Shown in pieces: positions 7,078 to 14,981 of a DNA stretch of 28,894 nucleotides. Every line of letters starts with the position of its first letter. Positions within the stretch are counted from its first letter, which is position 1. Both the position numbers and the translations under genes were made by a program. Source of the stretch: a virus; IMG/VR virus record IMGVR_UViG_3300047297_000042, positions 1 to 28,894 of that record. One strand, 5' to 3'. The notes below the pieces were generated by a model. That model worked only from the letters and a program-made list of their open reading frames with translations, did no database searches and was not told the DNA's origin.

Positions 7078-7536
7078 TTAGTTTCCTATTCTGTGAATGG
7101 ATATCGCATAACGATCAGAAGTTATGTTTTCTGCATTATGTTTGACATCAACAATAAGTTTATGCCAACGTTTCTTTTCAATGATATGCTGATCAATTAC
7201 TTGATCGTTTTCGTCATACCATTTAGTGATAACGTTATCACCACCCAATTCTATTATATAGTTATGCGCAGTTTTTCGTCCAAAGTCAGTATGTATACCT
7301 AAATCTTTTCCGATATATTGATAAAAGATATGTCCAGTTATGTTAAAATCAAAATATGGTTGTAACAACTGGATTATTCTATCATCAGTCAACTGTCGCA
7401 GATAATATAAATTCAACTCTTCCAGAGCAGGAGGAGAATATGGAGGAAGTTGTTTTATTTCTTCTAGACTTGGCAACCATTCATCAGGAATAGTCGGCAA
7501 GTCTAGATACTCAAGCAGCAACGCCCCAGACATCAT
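7078..7536 (-). CDS. Probable 2-oxoglutarate/Fe(II)-dependent oxygenase-like protein
   Basis: The C-terminal two thirds fit a small double-stranded beta-helix oxygenase. GIHTDFGR gives a His-x-Asp pair, KHNAENITSDRY gives a distal His about 50 residues later, and DRYAISIHR gives the Arg that would bind 2-oxoglutarate. Similar small oxygenases are frequent in marine T4-like phages. The substrate is unknown. The open frame runs back into nrdB, but the two adjacent ATGs starting MMSGALLLEYLD follow AGGG and limit the overlap to 26 bases, so I used the first. The nrdB coupling suggests coexpression with ribonucleotide reductase. Function is a motif-based inference; a structural search could overturn it. 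Confidence 0.5.
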   Translation of the reverse strand: MMSGALLLEYLDLPTIPDEWLPSLEEIKQLPPYSPPALEELNLYYLRQLTDDRIIQLLQPYFDFNITGHIFYQYIGKDLGIHTDFGRKTAHNYIIELGGDNVITKWYDENDQVIDQHIIEKKRWHKLIVDVKHNAENITSDRYAISIHRIGN

Positions 7537-8485
7537 CCCATTTCCCTGAGAGCGCACCCTTTGCATAATCGGTTGCACGATTTTCAAAGAAGTTAGTATG
7601 AGTTGGAGCATTGATCATTTCTTCAACCCATGGTAGTGGGTTCTTCTTGACCTTGAAGATACCCTTCATACCAAGACTGATCAGTCGACGGTCGCAGATA
7701 TAACGGATATACTTCTTAACATCTTCTGCAGTAAGATCTTCCATCTCACCCATAGAGAATGACAGTTCGATAAACTTGTCTTCAAGTTCCACCATCTTTT
7801 CAGCAATGGTGTAAATCTGCGACTTCAGTTCGTCATTCCAGAGTTCGCGATTTTCCTCAACATAAGTGCGGAACAGTTTGATCATACCTTCAGCGTGTTG
7901 CGTTTCATCAACAATCGACCAAGTAACGATCTGCCCCATGCCCTTCATTTTTCCGTGACGAGGGAAGTTGAGGAGCATGATGAAGGATGAGAACAACTGC
8001 ATACCTTCAGTGAATGCACTAAACGCAGCGATATTGGTTGCGACTGATTCAGGTGTGCCATTTGAATTCGACAGATCTGTAAAGTAGTCGTGCTTTGCTC
8101 GCATTGATTCGTACTCGAGGAATTCCTGATACGTCGATTCTGGCATACCCAGAGTTTCAATAAGGTGAGAATACGCAGCAACATGTAGTGCCTCCCGAGC
8201 GGCAAAACCAGCAAGCATCATTCGCACTTCAGGTTGCGGGAAGTATGGAAGATAGTTCTTCACATATCCACCTGCCACGTCGATATCTCCCTGTGTAAAG
8301 AATCGGAAGATATTTGTCAGAAAATGCTTCTCGCTGTCCTTTAGTCGCTTCTTCCAATCGTTTACGTCTTCAAGCATTGGCACTTCGGTGTGTAACCAGT
8401 GCGACTGCTCGTGCTTTAACCATGCGTCATACGCCCATGGATAGTTGAACGGTTTAAAATACGCTCTTTCTGTCATTAATGTCAT
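7511..8485 (-). CDS. nrdB: Ribonucleoside-diphosphate reductase class I, beta subunit
   Basis: The di-iron ligands line up with E. coli NrdB by spacing: Asp67 (FTQGD), Glu98 and His101 (REALHVAAY), and Glu/His in VDETQHAEG. The radical tyrosine, seven residues after the first Glu, is present as Tyr105. This argues for a classical class Ia-type tyrosyl-radical enzyme. The 324-residue length and C-terminus WDDVW fit phage NrdB. It generates the radical used by NrdA to reduce ribonucleotides. The open frame starts at GTG, but the ATG overlapping the glutaredoxin stop (ATGA) is the likely start. A further ATG lies three codons on. Confidence 0.93.
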   Translation of the reverse strand: MTLMTERAYFKPFNYPWAYDAWLKHEQSHWLHTEVPMLEDVNDWKKRLKDSEKHFLTNIFRFFTQGDIDVAGGYVKNYLPYFPQPEVRMMLAGFAAREALHVAAYSHLIETLGMPESTYQEFLEYESMRAKHDYFTDLSNSNGTPESVATNIAAFSAFTEGMQLFSSFIMLLNFPRHGKMKGMGQIVTWSIVDETQHAEGMIKLFRTYVEENRELWNDELKSQIYTIAEKMVELEDKFIELSFSMGEMEDLTAEDVKKYIRYICDRRLISLGMKGIFKVKKNPLPWVEEMINAPTHTNFFENRATDYAKGALSGKWDDVWGVAA

Positions 8486-8721
8486 ACTGTTTCTGCCCAC
8501 TTCACTAAATCGTCATATCCACCAACATGATTGCCATTAACCCAGATCTGGGGAACAGTCTTAACGTCTGGTAGTTGTGCTGTAATATCTTCCCACAGGC
8601 AATCTTTTCCGACTACCATTTCAGTATACTGAATATCCATACCTACCATAAACTCCTTAGCAAGAGTGCAATAGGGGCAATCAGGTTTTGATACTATTTG
8701 TGCAAAATATTGTGTTATCAT
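8482..8721 (-). CDS. Glutaredoxin
   Basis: A 79-residue thioredoxin-fold protein with the redox motif Cys15-Pro-Tyr-Cys18, the cis-Pro segment TVPQIW and the glutathione-binding GGYDDL. These are all three standard glutaredoxin features. It reduces disulfides formed in NrdA during each catalytic cycle, as T4 NrdC does. It lies directly upstream of nrdB with a four-base overlap and downstream of nrdA, with only the radical SAM gene between, which fits that job. Confidence 0.9.
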   Translation of the reverse strand: MITQYFAQIVSKPDCPYCTLAKEFMVGMDIQYTEMVVGKDCLWEDITAQLPDVKTVPQIWVNGNHVGGYDDLVKWAETV

Positions 8722-8732
8722 TTTTCTCTATC

Positions 8733-9617
8733 CTATCCTGTTAGCGAGGAACTATTTATCATTTTACGAGAGAAAATCTCTTCATTTGTCAATTGACGAT
8801 ATGGAGAATTGGTAGGTTTTACTGCATCACCAAATCCCTTACAGTATCGACAAGCATTTATGTTTATCTTGGTTGATGTTTCATGCTTATTATAGTTCTC
8901 TATGAAATCTTTGTCAATAGGAATTTTATCCGTTTCCCGTAAATCTTGCTCCAACGGCACTCCAATGCTATCATAGTATATGTTTCTGTGTATAGAAAAC
9001 CCACAACGATAGTAATTACCATTTTTAAAAGTGTGACACCACTGATGCATTAAACAAGTGGCATAGACATTCTGTGCCGTTTCATCATCATGCGGTTCAA
9101 ACTGATCCAACACTCTAAACTCGGATCCCCAATCTAATTCTACCTTTTGAAATCCTGAGACTTTTTCGGTAGAAGAACTCTGGACCGTCTTTGTAGTTAG
9201 TGGTTTGTTTGTGACATTATATGTCTTGCCTTTTCGAGACAACAACTCAAATATTTTTTCGTAGTTTATTCCTGTGTTAGGATAGACACTTAAATTGATA
9301 TAATCACACCATTCCCAAAACTCATCTGGCATGGACAGTAACTTAATACCATTTGTGGCAACAGAGGTAGTATCTGCAAACCCACTAGTTTTTGCATACT
9401 TTAGATATTCTACTATCTCTGGATTTAGAGTTGGTTCGCCGCCAATCAATCGCATAGTTCCAATGTGCATATATTCCCGTAAGGAATCCACATCTCGTTT
9501 ATACGATTGCAAGTCACTATATCTGGGGTCTATAAACGGCGAACCAACCGAACAATTTTCACACTTAAGATTACAATGATATGTGATATAATATTCCAGA
9601 TATGGTCTCTGAATCAT
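8733..9617 (-). CDS. Radical SAM enzyme with C-terminal cysteine (twitch/SPASM-like) region
   Basis: YHCNLKCENC carries the Cys15-x3-Cys19-x2-Cys22 motif for the 4Fe-4S cluster that cleaves SAM, and MRLIGGEPTLNP is the SAM-binding GGE motif. The C-terminal third has further cysteines (CLMHQWC, YYRCG, CRYCKG), as in twitch or SPASM domains that hold an auxiliary cluster. Such enzymes usually modify peptides, proteins or sugars. It is not an NrdG activase: the neighbouring reductase is class I and NrdG is about half this size. I chose the ATG two bases past the nrdA stop, with GAAGGA upstream; the open frame also offers an upstream GTG inside nrdA. Substrate unknown. Confidence 0.8.
   Translation of the reverse strand: MIQRPYLEYYITYHCNLKCENCSVGSPFIDPRYSDLQSYKRDVDSLREYMHIGTMRLIGGEPTLNPEIVEYLKYAKTSGFADTTSVATNGIKLLSMPDEFWEWCDYINLSVYPNTGINYEKIFELLSRKGKTYNVTNKPLTTKTVQSSSTEKVSGFQKVELDWGSEFRVLDQFEPHDDETAQNVYATCLMHQWCHTFKNGNYYRCGFSIHRNIYYDSIGVPLEQDLRETDKIPIDKDFIENYNKHETSTKININACRYCKGFGDAVKPTNSPYRQLTNEEIFSRKMINSSSLTG
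8753..8760 (-). promoter_or_regulatory. Late-promoter-like octamer GATAAATA
   Basis: Seven of eight bases match the T4 late octamer. It lies inside the last codons of the radical SAM gene, about 32 bases before the glutaredoxin ATG, the same distance as for the exact site before speD. T4 late promoters tolerate little variation, so this may be chance. Confidence 0.25.
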
Positions 9618-9618
9618 A

Positions 9619-11418
9619 TCATCCTTCGCATGCCACGCAGGTATCACCGTCGATCATTGCCTTAAAGTCGATTTCTTTAATCGCCTCGCGCTCGATGCGC
9701 TTAGACACCTTGTCTGCCTTACCGATCTTCTCAGAACGGCAATAGTATAGAGTCTTCAGACCTTGCTTCCACGCAAGATAGTGAACGGCATGTAGATACT
9801 TAATATTTGCATCAGGACGGAAGAATAGATTGAGGGACTGTGCCTGATCAATAAACTTCTGCCTGTCTGCTGCGTGCTCAATAACCCAACGTTGATCAAT
9901 TTCCATTGAAGTCTTATAGATTTCTTTGGTGATCGTATCCATCCAAGTCAGATGTTGAACCGAACCATCGTTGGCGATAATCGAGGACCAGACCTCATCA
10001 TACCAACCTTCCTTCTGATTGACAGATTCCAACTTGATAATCATGTCAAGGTATTTATTCTTATTCAGAAATGAACCCGATAGTGTATCTTGGCGATACG
10101 CATTAGCACGCCATGGTTCAATCGACGGAGAAGTATTACCCATAATAATTGACGAAGATGCGTTAGGAGCAATTGCCTGCATATGAGAGAAACGACGACC
10201 AGTACCTGCAGCATCTGGTGCTTCACCACGCTCAGTGCCAAGTTCTAGATTCGCTTCATCCAACTTCTTCTTAATGTGCTTGAAGATACGCATGTTAGTT
10301 CCCTTGGCAACAGCAGATTCCCAAGCAATGCCCTTACGTTGAAGGTAAGCATGGAAACCTAGTGCACCGATACCGATAGAACGTTCGCGCTTTGCTGAAT
10401 AAATCGCACGAGCAACTTGCTTCGGAGCATTGTCAATGAAATACTGGAGAACATTGTCAAGCATCTCTGCCATGTCCTTGAGAAATAGCGGATCCTTTGA
10501 CCATGCATCGTAGTATTCTAGATTTACCGAGGAAAGACAGCAAACAGCAGTACGCTTCTTGTCAGTCGGAAGAATAATTTCCGAGCAGAGATTAGACTGA
10601 TGAATCTTGAGACCCAATGCCTTCTGAAAGTCAGGCATCGCACGGTTTGATGCGTCGATGAAGTGAATATATGGTTCGCCTGTCATCATGCGAAGTTCTA
10701 GAATCTTCTGCCATAGTTCCTTAGCAGAAACTGTATCGCGAATTTCACCAGACTTTGGATCAGTAAGGTTCCAACTGTCGTCAGCATCCTTATCGGTCAT
10801 ACAGCGTTCGACGATTTCCATGAATTCATCCGAGATGTTGATCCCATGGTGCAGGTTCAGCGCACGCATGTTGGGATCACCAGTCGGTTTCCGCATTTCT
10901 AGAAATAACCCAACATCAGGATGAGAGATGTCAAGATAAGCAGCATAACTACCTCGTCTTGTCCGTCCTTGGCGGTAAGCCATAGAAGAAGCATCGTAAG
11001 TGCGAAGGTGAGGCATAACGCCAGTAGACTTGTCATCTGCTGCCCGAATGCCAAACCCAATCCCAACGCCACCACCAAGCATACTGAGCCAATTTGTTTC
11101 AGATAGGTTTTCAACTAGTCCCTCCGCAGTATCGTCAATGAAGTTCAAAAAGCAACTTATCGGCATCCCACGCTTGGATCGACCAAACGAAAGAATTGGT
11201 GTTGCATATGACAACCAATGCTTCGACGAGTATTCGTATAGACGCTGTGCGTGTTCAGGATTTGAAGCAAAGGTAGTAGAAACAAAAGCGAATCGATGCT
11301 GCGGAGACGTTTCGTCATCCTTCATGTATGATTCTTGAAGTCGCTGAATACCTAGTTTGTCAAACAGGGAGTCCCTTGATAAATCAATCTCAATACCCAG
11401 ATAATTCTCTTTTGCCAT
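9619..11418 (-). CDS. nrdA: Ribonucleoside-diphosphate reductase class I, alpha subunit
   Basis: The active-site triad Asn276, Cys278 and Glu280 is present in NLCSE, the redox pair is Cys89 (PISCF) and Cys293/294 (VCCLS), the radical-transfer pair is Tyr558-Tyr559, and the C-terminal thiol shuttle is Cys594-x-x-Cys597. All catalytic residues of a working enzyme are therefore visible. At 599 residues it is far shorter than E. coli NrdA (761), and the N-terminal ATP-cone is missing, so dATP feedback through that domain should be absent. No intein is seen in the common insertion positions. The gene starts at an ATG just after the MazG-like gene and ends two bases before the radical SAM start. 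Confidence 0.95.
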   Translation of the reverse strand: MAKENYLGIEIDLSRDSLFDKLGIQRLQESYMKDDETSPQHRFAFVSTTFASNPEHAQRLYEYSSKHWLSYATPILSFGRSKRGMPISCFLNFIDDTAEGLVENLSETNWLSMLGGGVGIGFGIRAADDKSTGVMPHLRTYDASSMAYRQGRTRRGSYAAYLDISHPDVGLFLEMRKPTGDPNMRALNLHHGINISDEFMEIVERCMTDKDADDSWNLTDPKSGEIRDTVSAKELWQKILELRMMTGEPYIHFIDASNRAMPDFQKALGLKIHQSNLCSEIILPTDKKRTAVCCLSSVNLEYYDAWSKDPLFLKDMAEMLDNVLQYFIDNAPKQVARAIYSAKRERSIGIGALGFHAYLQRKGIAWESAVAKGTNMRIFKHIKKKLDEANLELGTERGEAPDAAGTGRRFSHMQAIAPNASSSIIMGNTSPSIEPWRANAYRQDTLSGSFLNKNKYLDMIIKLESVNQKEGWYDEVWSSIIANDGSVQHLTWMDTITKEIYKTSMEIDQRWVIEHAADRQKFIDQAQSLNLFFRPDANIKYLHAVHYLAWKQGLKTLYYCRSEKIGKADKVSKRIEREAIKEIDFKAMIDGDTCVACEG

Positions 11419-12036
11419 TTATAGTCCCTGTTCCTTCAATACTCGGTCAATGTCTGGTTTAAAGTACGATTCAGGTTTTAGAATCTTACCATCTTCGCGC
11501 TTTTTAATCTTACCATTATCAGAAACCTTGCTCATGTTTGACGCACGGACTTCTTCCCAGACCTTGTTAAAGTCAATCCCAAGAGTTGTAAACAATCCCT
11601 GGACAACCCATACTAGGTCGGCACCACCGTCAGCAATGTCTCCGATATGACGACGAAGAAATCCGTCGCAAAGTTCACGAAATTCTTCATCGATCAGGTC
11701 AATATATAGTCTTGCCTGTGCCTCGTTATTTTCATTGAGGTGCGGAGTAGCACCAACATACTGGTCTGCGGCAGACATAAACTGTTCAACGTCATTTTGA
11801 TAATTCATATTTTCTTCTTTCATTAGCGTAAAACTTCCGTCTTCATTATCTTCCCAAATGATGGTGTCACCTGGATTCCACCCCAATTTTTCAAAACCAT
11901 CCCACTGAATATAATGTTCTTCTGAAACAGGATCGTATTGAATAGTCACAGTTTCGTGCGACTTTTTGGACTCAAAATTTGGCCGCGAAAAAATCACGTC
12001 CCGAGAAGTTTGAAACTTTTTTCCAGATTGGGTCAA
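11419..12036 (-). CDS. Fusion of AbrB-like domain and MazG-like pyrophosphohydrolase
   Basis: Residues 27-75 resemble small phage AbrB/SpoVT-fold proteins: VTIQYDP, GFEKLGWNPGDTI, GSFTLMK. Residues 77-205 look like an all-alpha NTP pyrophosphohydrolase of the MazG type. EEFRE at 117-121 gives the EExxE motif, and Asp133, Asp136 and Asp140 in DIADGGADLVW replace the usual ExxD. MazG-like proteins hydrolyse NTPs, dNTPs or related nucleotides; phage versions may adjust host nucleotide or ppGpp pools. The start is uncertain. The frame opens with TTG overlapping the thyX stop and no clear ribosome binding site; a GTG lies 13 codons later. An ATG at 11808 exactly at the domain boundary could make MazG alone. 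Confidence 0.7.
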   Translation of the reverse strand: MTQSGKKFQTSRDVIFSRPNFESKKSHETVTIQYDPVSEEHYIQWDGFEKLGWNPGDTIIWEDNEDGSFTLMKEENMNYQNDVEQFMSAADQYVGATPHLNENNEAQARLYIDLIDEEFRELCDGFLRRHIGDIADGGADLVWVVQGLFTTLGIDFNKVWEEVRASNMSKVSDNGKIKKREDGKILKPESYFKPDIDRVLKEQGL

Positions 12037-12737
12037 GGTAGTTTGCTCACGAAGTCATCCCACCTTGCCATCTTATCTAGTGCTGCCTTCACATCGGGGA
12101 AGTGATGAGAAATAATATCCCAGCACTGCTCAGCAACGATGCGGTGTTCCTTTTGAGTTGCCTTGTCCATACGCAACTGACAATAGTGAACCCAAGAACG
12201 CAAAGAACCTGCCATGATCATCACCGACTCAGTGTTACCTTCGGGTAGAACAGCACGTGCCTGTTCTTTAGCAATACCACGTTCAATCGCCCAATTATAT
12301 GCCATCTTGGCAGCATTGGTTGCTTGTGTTTGCATTACGTTCCATTCTTCGGCCAATCTGTTTTCGTCGGGTCCCAACTCGACCGAGTTTTGCCTGTTCT
12401 TGGCATCCTGTAAACGTGCTTCTCGCTTGACAAATCCAAGGTCTTTAGTCGGGTCTGCATATCTCTGCGAAAATTCCTGGAAGGAAAAAGATCGATGGCG
12501 AAGGATTTGACGAGCGATATCACGAGTCGTTTTAATTTCCATTGATACATGAACCATCTCCAAAGGTGACCAATGCTGGTTAGTAATAAGATACTGAACC
12601 AGTTTAGGTGCTGTTGCTGTGTTGTTTTGATTTGAAGGATTAGAAACTCTTGCTGCCCATGCGACTAGTTCGTTGGCAGTTGTGCACTCGGTGTATGCGC
12701 TGGGTTTGGTAATACCGATAAGATTCACTTCACTCAT
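12033..12737 (-). CDS. thyX: Flavin-dependent thymidylate synthase ThyX
   Basis: The family signature R-H-R-x7-S is complete: Arg80-His81-Arg82 to Ser90, in RHRSFSFQEFSQRY. The 234-residue length is typical. ThyX makes dTMP from dUMP using FAD, NADPH and methylenetetrahydrofolate, providing thymidine for phage DNA. It is coupled to the DUF2493 gene by TAATG and lies upstream of nrdA in the same operon. ThyX rather than ThyA is common in marine phages. Confidence 0.95.
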   Translation of the reverse strand: MSEVNLIGITKPSAYTECTTANELVAWAARVSNPSNQNNTATAPKLVQYLITNQHWSPLEMVHVSMEIKTTRDIARQILRHRSFSFQEFSQRYADPTKDLGFVKREARLQDAKNRQNSVELGPDENRLAEEWNVMQTQATNAAKMAYNWAIERGIAKEQARAVLPEGNTESVMIMAGSLRSWVHYCQLRMDKATQKEHRIVAEQCWDIISHHFPDVKAALDKMARWDDFVSKLP

Positions 12738-13102
12738 TAAAATAGATCCTCCAAATTAGATTCTGTTAATTGTAGATAATAGGGTTTCTTGGCGCGAATC
12801 ATTTCATCGACCATGTTACGGGTGCCAGGAGACTTACCGTCCCAGATGATAACAGCAGCATCAGCATATTTCGCCATCTCACGATTGCGAATAGGACCTG
12901 CTGCTTTACCATCGCGATTCCAGTTTGCTGGCATTTCTGTAATTTTAATGTTGTTGGTTCTTGCCCATCGTTCTCCCAAATTGTCAACACCAGTAGCACA
13001 TCCACTTACAACTTCTGTAACAACATACCCGCAACGTTGCATTGCCTGTGCTACCAACAAATAGTTCTCAAGATTGCGAGAACCTGCAATAATGACTTTC
13101 AC
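12737..13102 (-). CDS. SLOG-fold protein, DUF2493-like
   Basis: The protein begins VIIAGSR, followed by VSGCATGVDNLGERWA, then GKAAGPIRNREMAKYAD and IIWDGKSPGTRNMVDE. This succession matches DUF2493 in the SLOG superfamily, whose Rossmann-like fold binds nucleotides or nucleotide-derived ligands. DUF2493 proteins are frequent in phages and plasmids without a proven role. The start is GTG with GGAG six bases upstream, and it overlaps the preceding stop (GTGA). Its place ahead of thyX suggests a nucleotide-related job, which is inference. Confidence 0.8.
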   Translation of the reverse strand: MKVIIAGSRNLENYLLVAQAMQRCGYVVTEVVSGCATGVDNLGERWARTNNIKITEMPANWNRDGKAAGPIRNREMAKYADAAVIIWDGKSPGTRNMVDEMIRAKKPYYLQLTESNLEDLF

Positions 13103-13644
13103 TCAACTCTCCATGACTTCGTATTCAATTTAATATTAGTCGGCCAATCACCCTCGGTAAATGACTTATCATGAAATCGTAATTCGTTTGTTGGCATGAT
13201 ACAAAGTCTGCCATTGTCTAGTTCTATAAACATAAACTCCTTAGACTGCGAAGGATGCATACTGTAACCATCATTCATGGGAATGGCAGTAAACAAATAC
13301 CGACCAAACTCTCCACTGCTACGAATCTCTGCTCGCTGAGTGTTCAGATAATCATAACAAACAACTGAGAACTGATCGCCATAGCAGTCCCATATCTGCG
13401 TATCTTCGAGTTTCCAAAGTGGTTCTGGGTCTGCGGAAAATGCCAGAGCATGCGGTGGAACACTACGCCAGACAGCACCACATTCAAGCATAACATGACA
13501 ACCCCATGAGTGTCCAGGTTTTGAATGTAAAGCAAACCAGATGCAGGGTTCAAAGGTATAAGGTTCTACACCCTTGCGAATGAACGAGGAATCAACCCAA
13601 CAGTAAATATGATGTGGGATGTTTCCCGATCCAGTATACAGCAT
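13099..13644 (-). CDS. Conserved T4-like phage protein of unknown function, 181 residues
   Basis: The protein is rich in aromatic residues and cysteine. Notable segments are IPHHIYCWVDSSFI, FEPCIWFALHSKPGHSWGCHVMLE, and PPHALAFS. The pattern is familiar from hypotheticals in marine T4-like phages, but no function is known to me. No nucleotide-binding or nuclease motif is visible. His and Cys residues are conserved-looking enough that a metal site is possible, without a recognisable arrangement. It is coupled on both sides, by TAATG upstream and GTGA downstream. Confidence 0.65.
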   Translation of the reverse strand: MLYTGSGNIPHHIYCWVDSSFIRKGVEPYTFEPCIWFALHSKPGHSWGCHVMLECGAVWRSVPPHALAFSADPEPLWKLEDTQIWDCYGDQFSVVCYDYLNTQRAEIRSSGEFGRYLFTAIPMNDGYSMHPSQSKEFMFIELDNGRLCIMPTNELRFHDKSFTEGDWPTNIKLNTKSWRVE

Positions 13645-13910
13645 TATTCGACTTCAAACTCCTTAACCTTCTGGAACTGTGCTTTGCTTACAAAACCAAT
13701 GCCCAAAAGAGTATCTATACGATCAGTTGCGTCTGAATAATTTGCATATCTACCATCATCGAACCACCACCAGCGATCGAGACCAAGAAACCAACGTGGT
13801 TCGCGGCGATACTCGACCAACCACATATCGTCTGTTCGATGGATACGCAACTTTGTGATTTTAATATGGTCAAACTCTACGCCATATTCGTTAGCGACTA
13901 ACTCGCTCAT
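13644..13910 (-). CDS. Conserved small phage protein, 88 residues
   Basis: The N-terminal half predicts beta strands (YGVEFDHIKITKLRIHR, MWLVEYRREPRW). A Trp-rich loop, LDRWWWFDDGRYANYSDA, follows, and then a helix. I recall similar small proteins next to primase in marine T4-like phages, with unknown function. The frame extends four codons upstream, but ATG of MSELVANE has a textbook GGAGG five bases ahead and overlaps the primase stop (ATGA), so I used it. The strong ribosome binding site suggests it is made in quantity relative to primase. Confidence 0.7.
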   Translation of the reverse strand: MSELVANEYGVEFDHIKITKLRIHRTDDMWLVEYRREPRWFLGLDRWWWFDDGRYANYSDATDRIDTLLGIGFVSKAQFQKVKEFEVE

Positions 13911-14941
13911 ATCTTCCTCCACATGGCATACTTTGCCTTTGCTGCTAGACCTTTAAACGTATTATGATTTATAATACTCTGAATTTCATCGGAAGTCAAT
14001 CCATTTTGAATCATTTCATTAATATCTTTTCCTGGAACATCAGGCCAGATAACGATCTTGTATCCTTGTTCAATATACTTATTCATTAACTTACCGACAT
14101 CTCGGTTCTTTGGTTGATTATCAAAAATAATTGTTATGTTTTCTTTTGGGATCGGGAGTTGATCAATCTTTCCGAATGAGGTTCCAGCACAAGCAATAGA
14201 ATTATCAAGAAAAAGGGAGTCAAGAGGCCCTTCGACGACGAATACTTCTTGCTTAGGGTCGACCTGATCCAATCCAAAAATCGATGGCGCATCTTCATCT
14301 ACCTTAACATTAATATAACGTAATGACTCGCCTCGGATTCCGCGAAGGCTAACAACCAGGAGTTTACCATTGCCATCAAGAAAAGGAATCGCAAGTCGCG
14401 GTTCAGATGTAACGATCGACTCTTTGTATTTGTCATTGAGTTGTATGACATCTTTAACATTAGATATGAAATACAACCGACTAAAAGCATCGCGAGGGAT
14501 TTTGCGGTCAGTAACATATTGGATTACCTCATGATCATCTGGTAGTGTATCGAGACGATCCATAATCGAGTCGATTTGTTTTGGTTCTGGTTTCTTAGTA
14601 AACTTTGGTTCTTCAAAATTTAGCACTGCTTCAACATTCTTATGAGCAATCGCTCGACCCTGTCCGCCATCAGCATAACGTTCAACAACGTATTGCCCAT
14701 ACTGTGTGGCATCAAAGTTCTTCAAGAATGTCCCGAAATGCTGACTCGCACCACAGTTATGACACTTGTAATATAGATCCTGCTTACCACGATAAAAGTA
14801 ACCACGGGACTTCTTCTTATTACGCGAGGAATCACCACAGATGGGACACCTGCAGTTCCAAAGATCCGTTGATTTTTTCTTGAAGTTCTCGAGACGATAC
14901 GCGATCGCGTTGAGATACTTGATGTCAATATATAAACTCAT
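13907..14941 (-). CDS. DNA primase, T4 gp61-like
   Basis: The N-terminus holds a zinc-binding domain with Cys32-x-x-Cys35 (CPICGDSS) and Cys60-x-x-Cys63 (CHNCGA), as in DnaG-type primases. A Toprim core follows with the glutamate motif EVFVVEGPLDSLFL and the acidic motif IIFDNQPKNRD. The 344-residue length agrees with T4 gp61 (342). It synthesises RNA primers with the phage helicase on the lagging strand. It is the first gene after a sigma70-like promoter. Its start is odd: the putative -10 lies only seven bases before the ATG, and the nearest GAGG is twelve bases away. Confidence 0.9.
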   Translation of the reverse strand: MSLYIDIKYLNAIAYRLENFKKKSTDLWNCRCPICGDSSRNKKKSRGYFYRGKQDLYYKCHNCGASQHFGTFLKNFDATQYGQYVVERYADGGQGRAIAHKNVEAVLNFEEPKFTKKPEPKQIDSIMDRLDTLPDDHEVIQYVTDRKIPRDAFSRLYFISNVKDVIQLNDKYKESIVTSEPRLAIPFLDGNGKLLVVSLRGIRGESLRYINVKVDEDAPSIFGLDQVDPKQEVFVVEGPLDSLFLDNSIACAGTSFGKIDQLPIPKENITIIFDNQPKNRDVGKLMNKYIEQGYKIVIWPDVPGKDINEMIQNGLTSDEIQSIINHNTFKGLAAKAKYAMWRKI

Positions 14942-14947
14942 ACTATA

Positions 14948-14976
14948 GTTATACCTCGAAACGAGGAAAAAGTAAA
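14948..14976 (-). promoter_or_regulatory. Sigma70-like promoter with inverted repeat filling the spacer
   Basis: On the minus strand TTTACT (four of six) is 17 bases from TATAAC (five of six). The spacer contains the perfect inverted repeat CCTCG-TTT-CGAGG (14954-14966), where an operator would sit. The expected transcription start is at or next to the primase ATG, so a transcript from here would be leaderless or nearly so. The repeat could alternatively be a hairpin acting in a longer transcript. Confidence 0.45.
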
Positions 14977-14981
14977 GGGAT

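Noticed and set aside
8733-9617. Radical SAM enzyme as NrdG activase
   Set aside because: The reductase is class I, with di-iron ligands and a radical tyrosine in NrdB; the enzyme is much longer than NrdG and has extra cysteines.
10053-10070. Late-promoter-like octamer inside nrdA
   Set aside because: One-mismatch form deep in a coding region, with no start codon at the proper distance.
9619-11418. Possible intein in nrdA
   Set aside because: The protein is short and continuous, with all catalytic motifs in order and no inserted block or splice-site Cys/Asn pair.
7078-14941. Hypothesis of a thymidine hypermodification pathway (radical SAM, oxygenase and thymidylate synthase together)
   Set aside because: The synthase is ThyX with an ordinary signature, not a ThyA-type hydroxymethylase, and no DNA-modification kinase or glycosyltransferase is linked to it.
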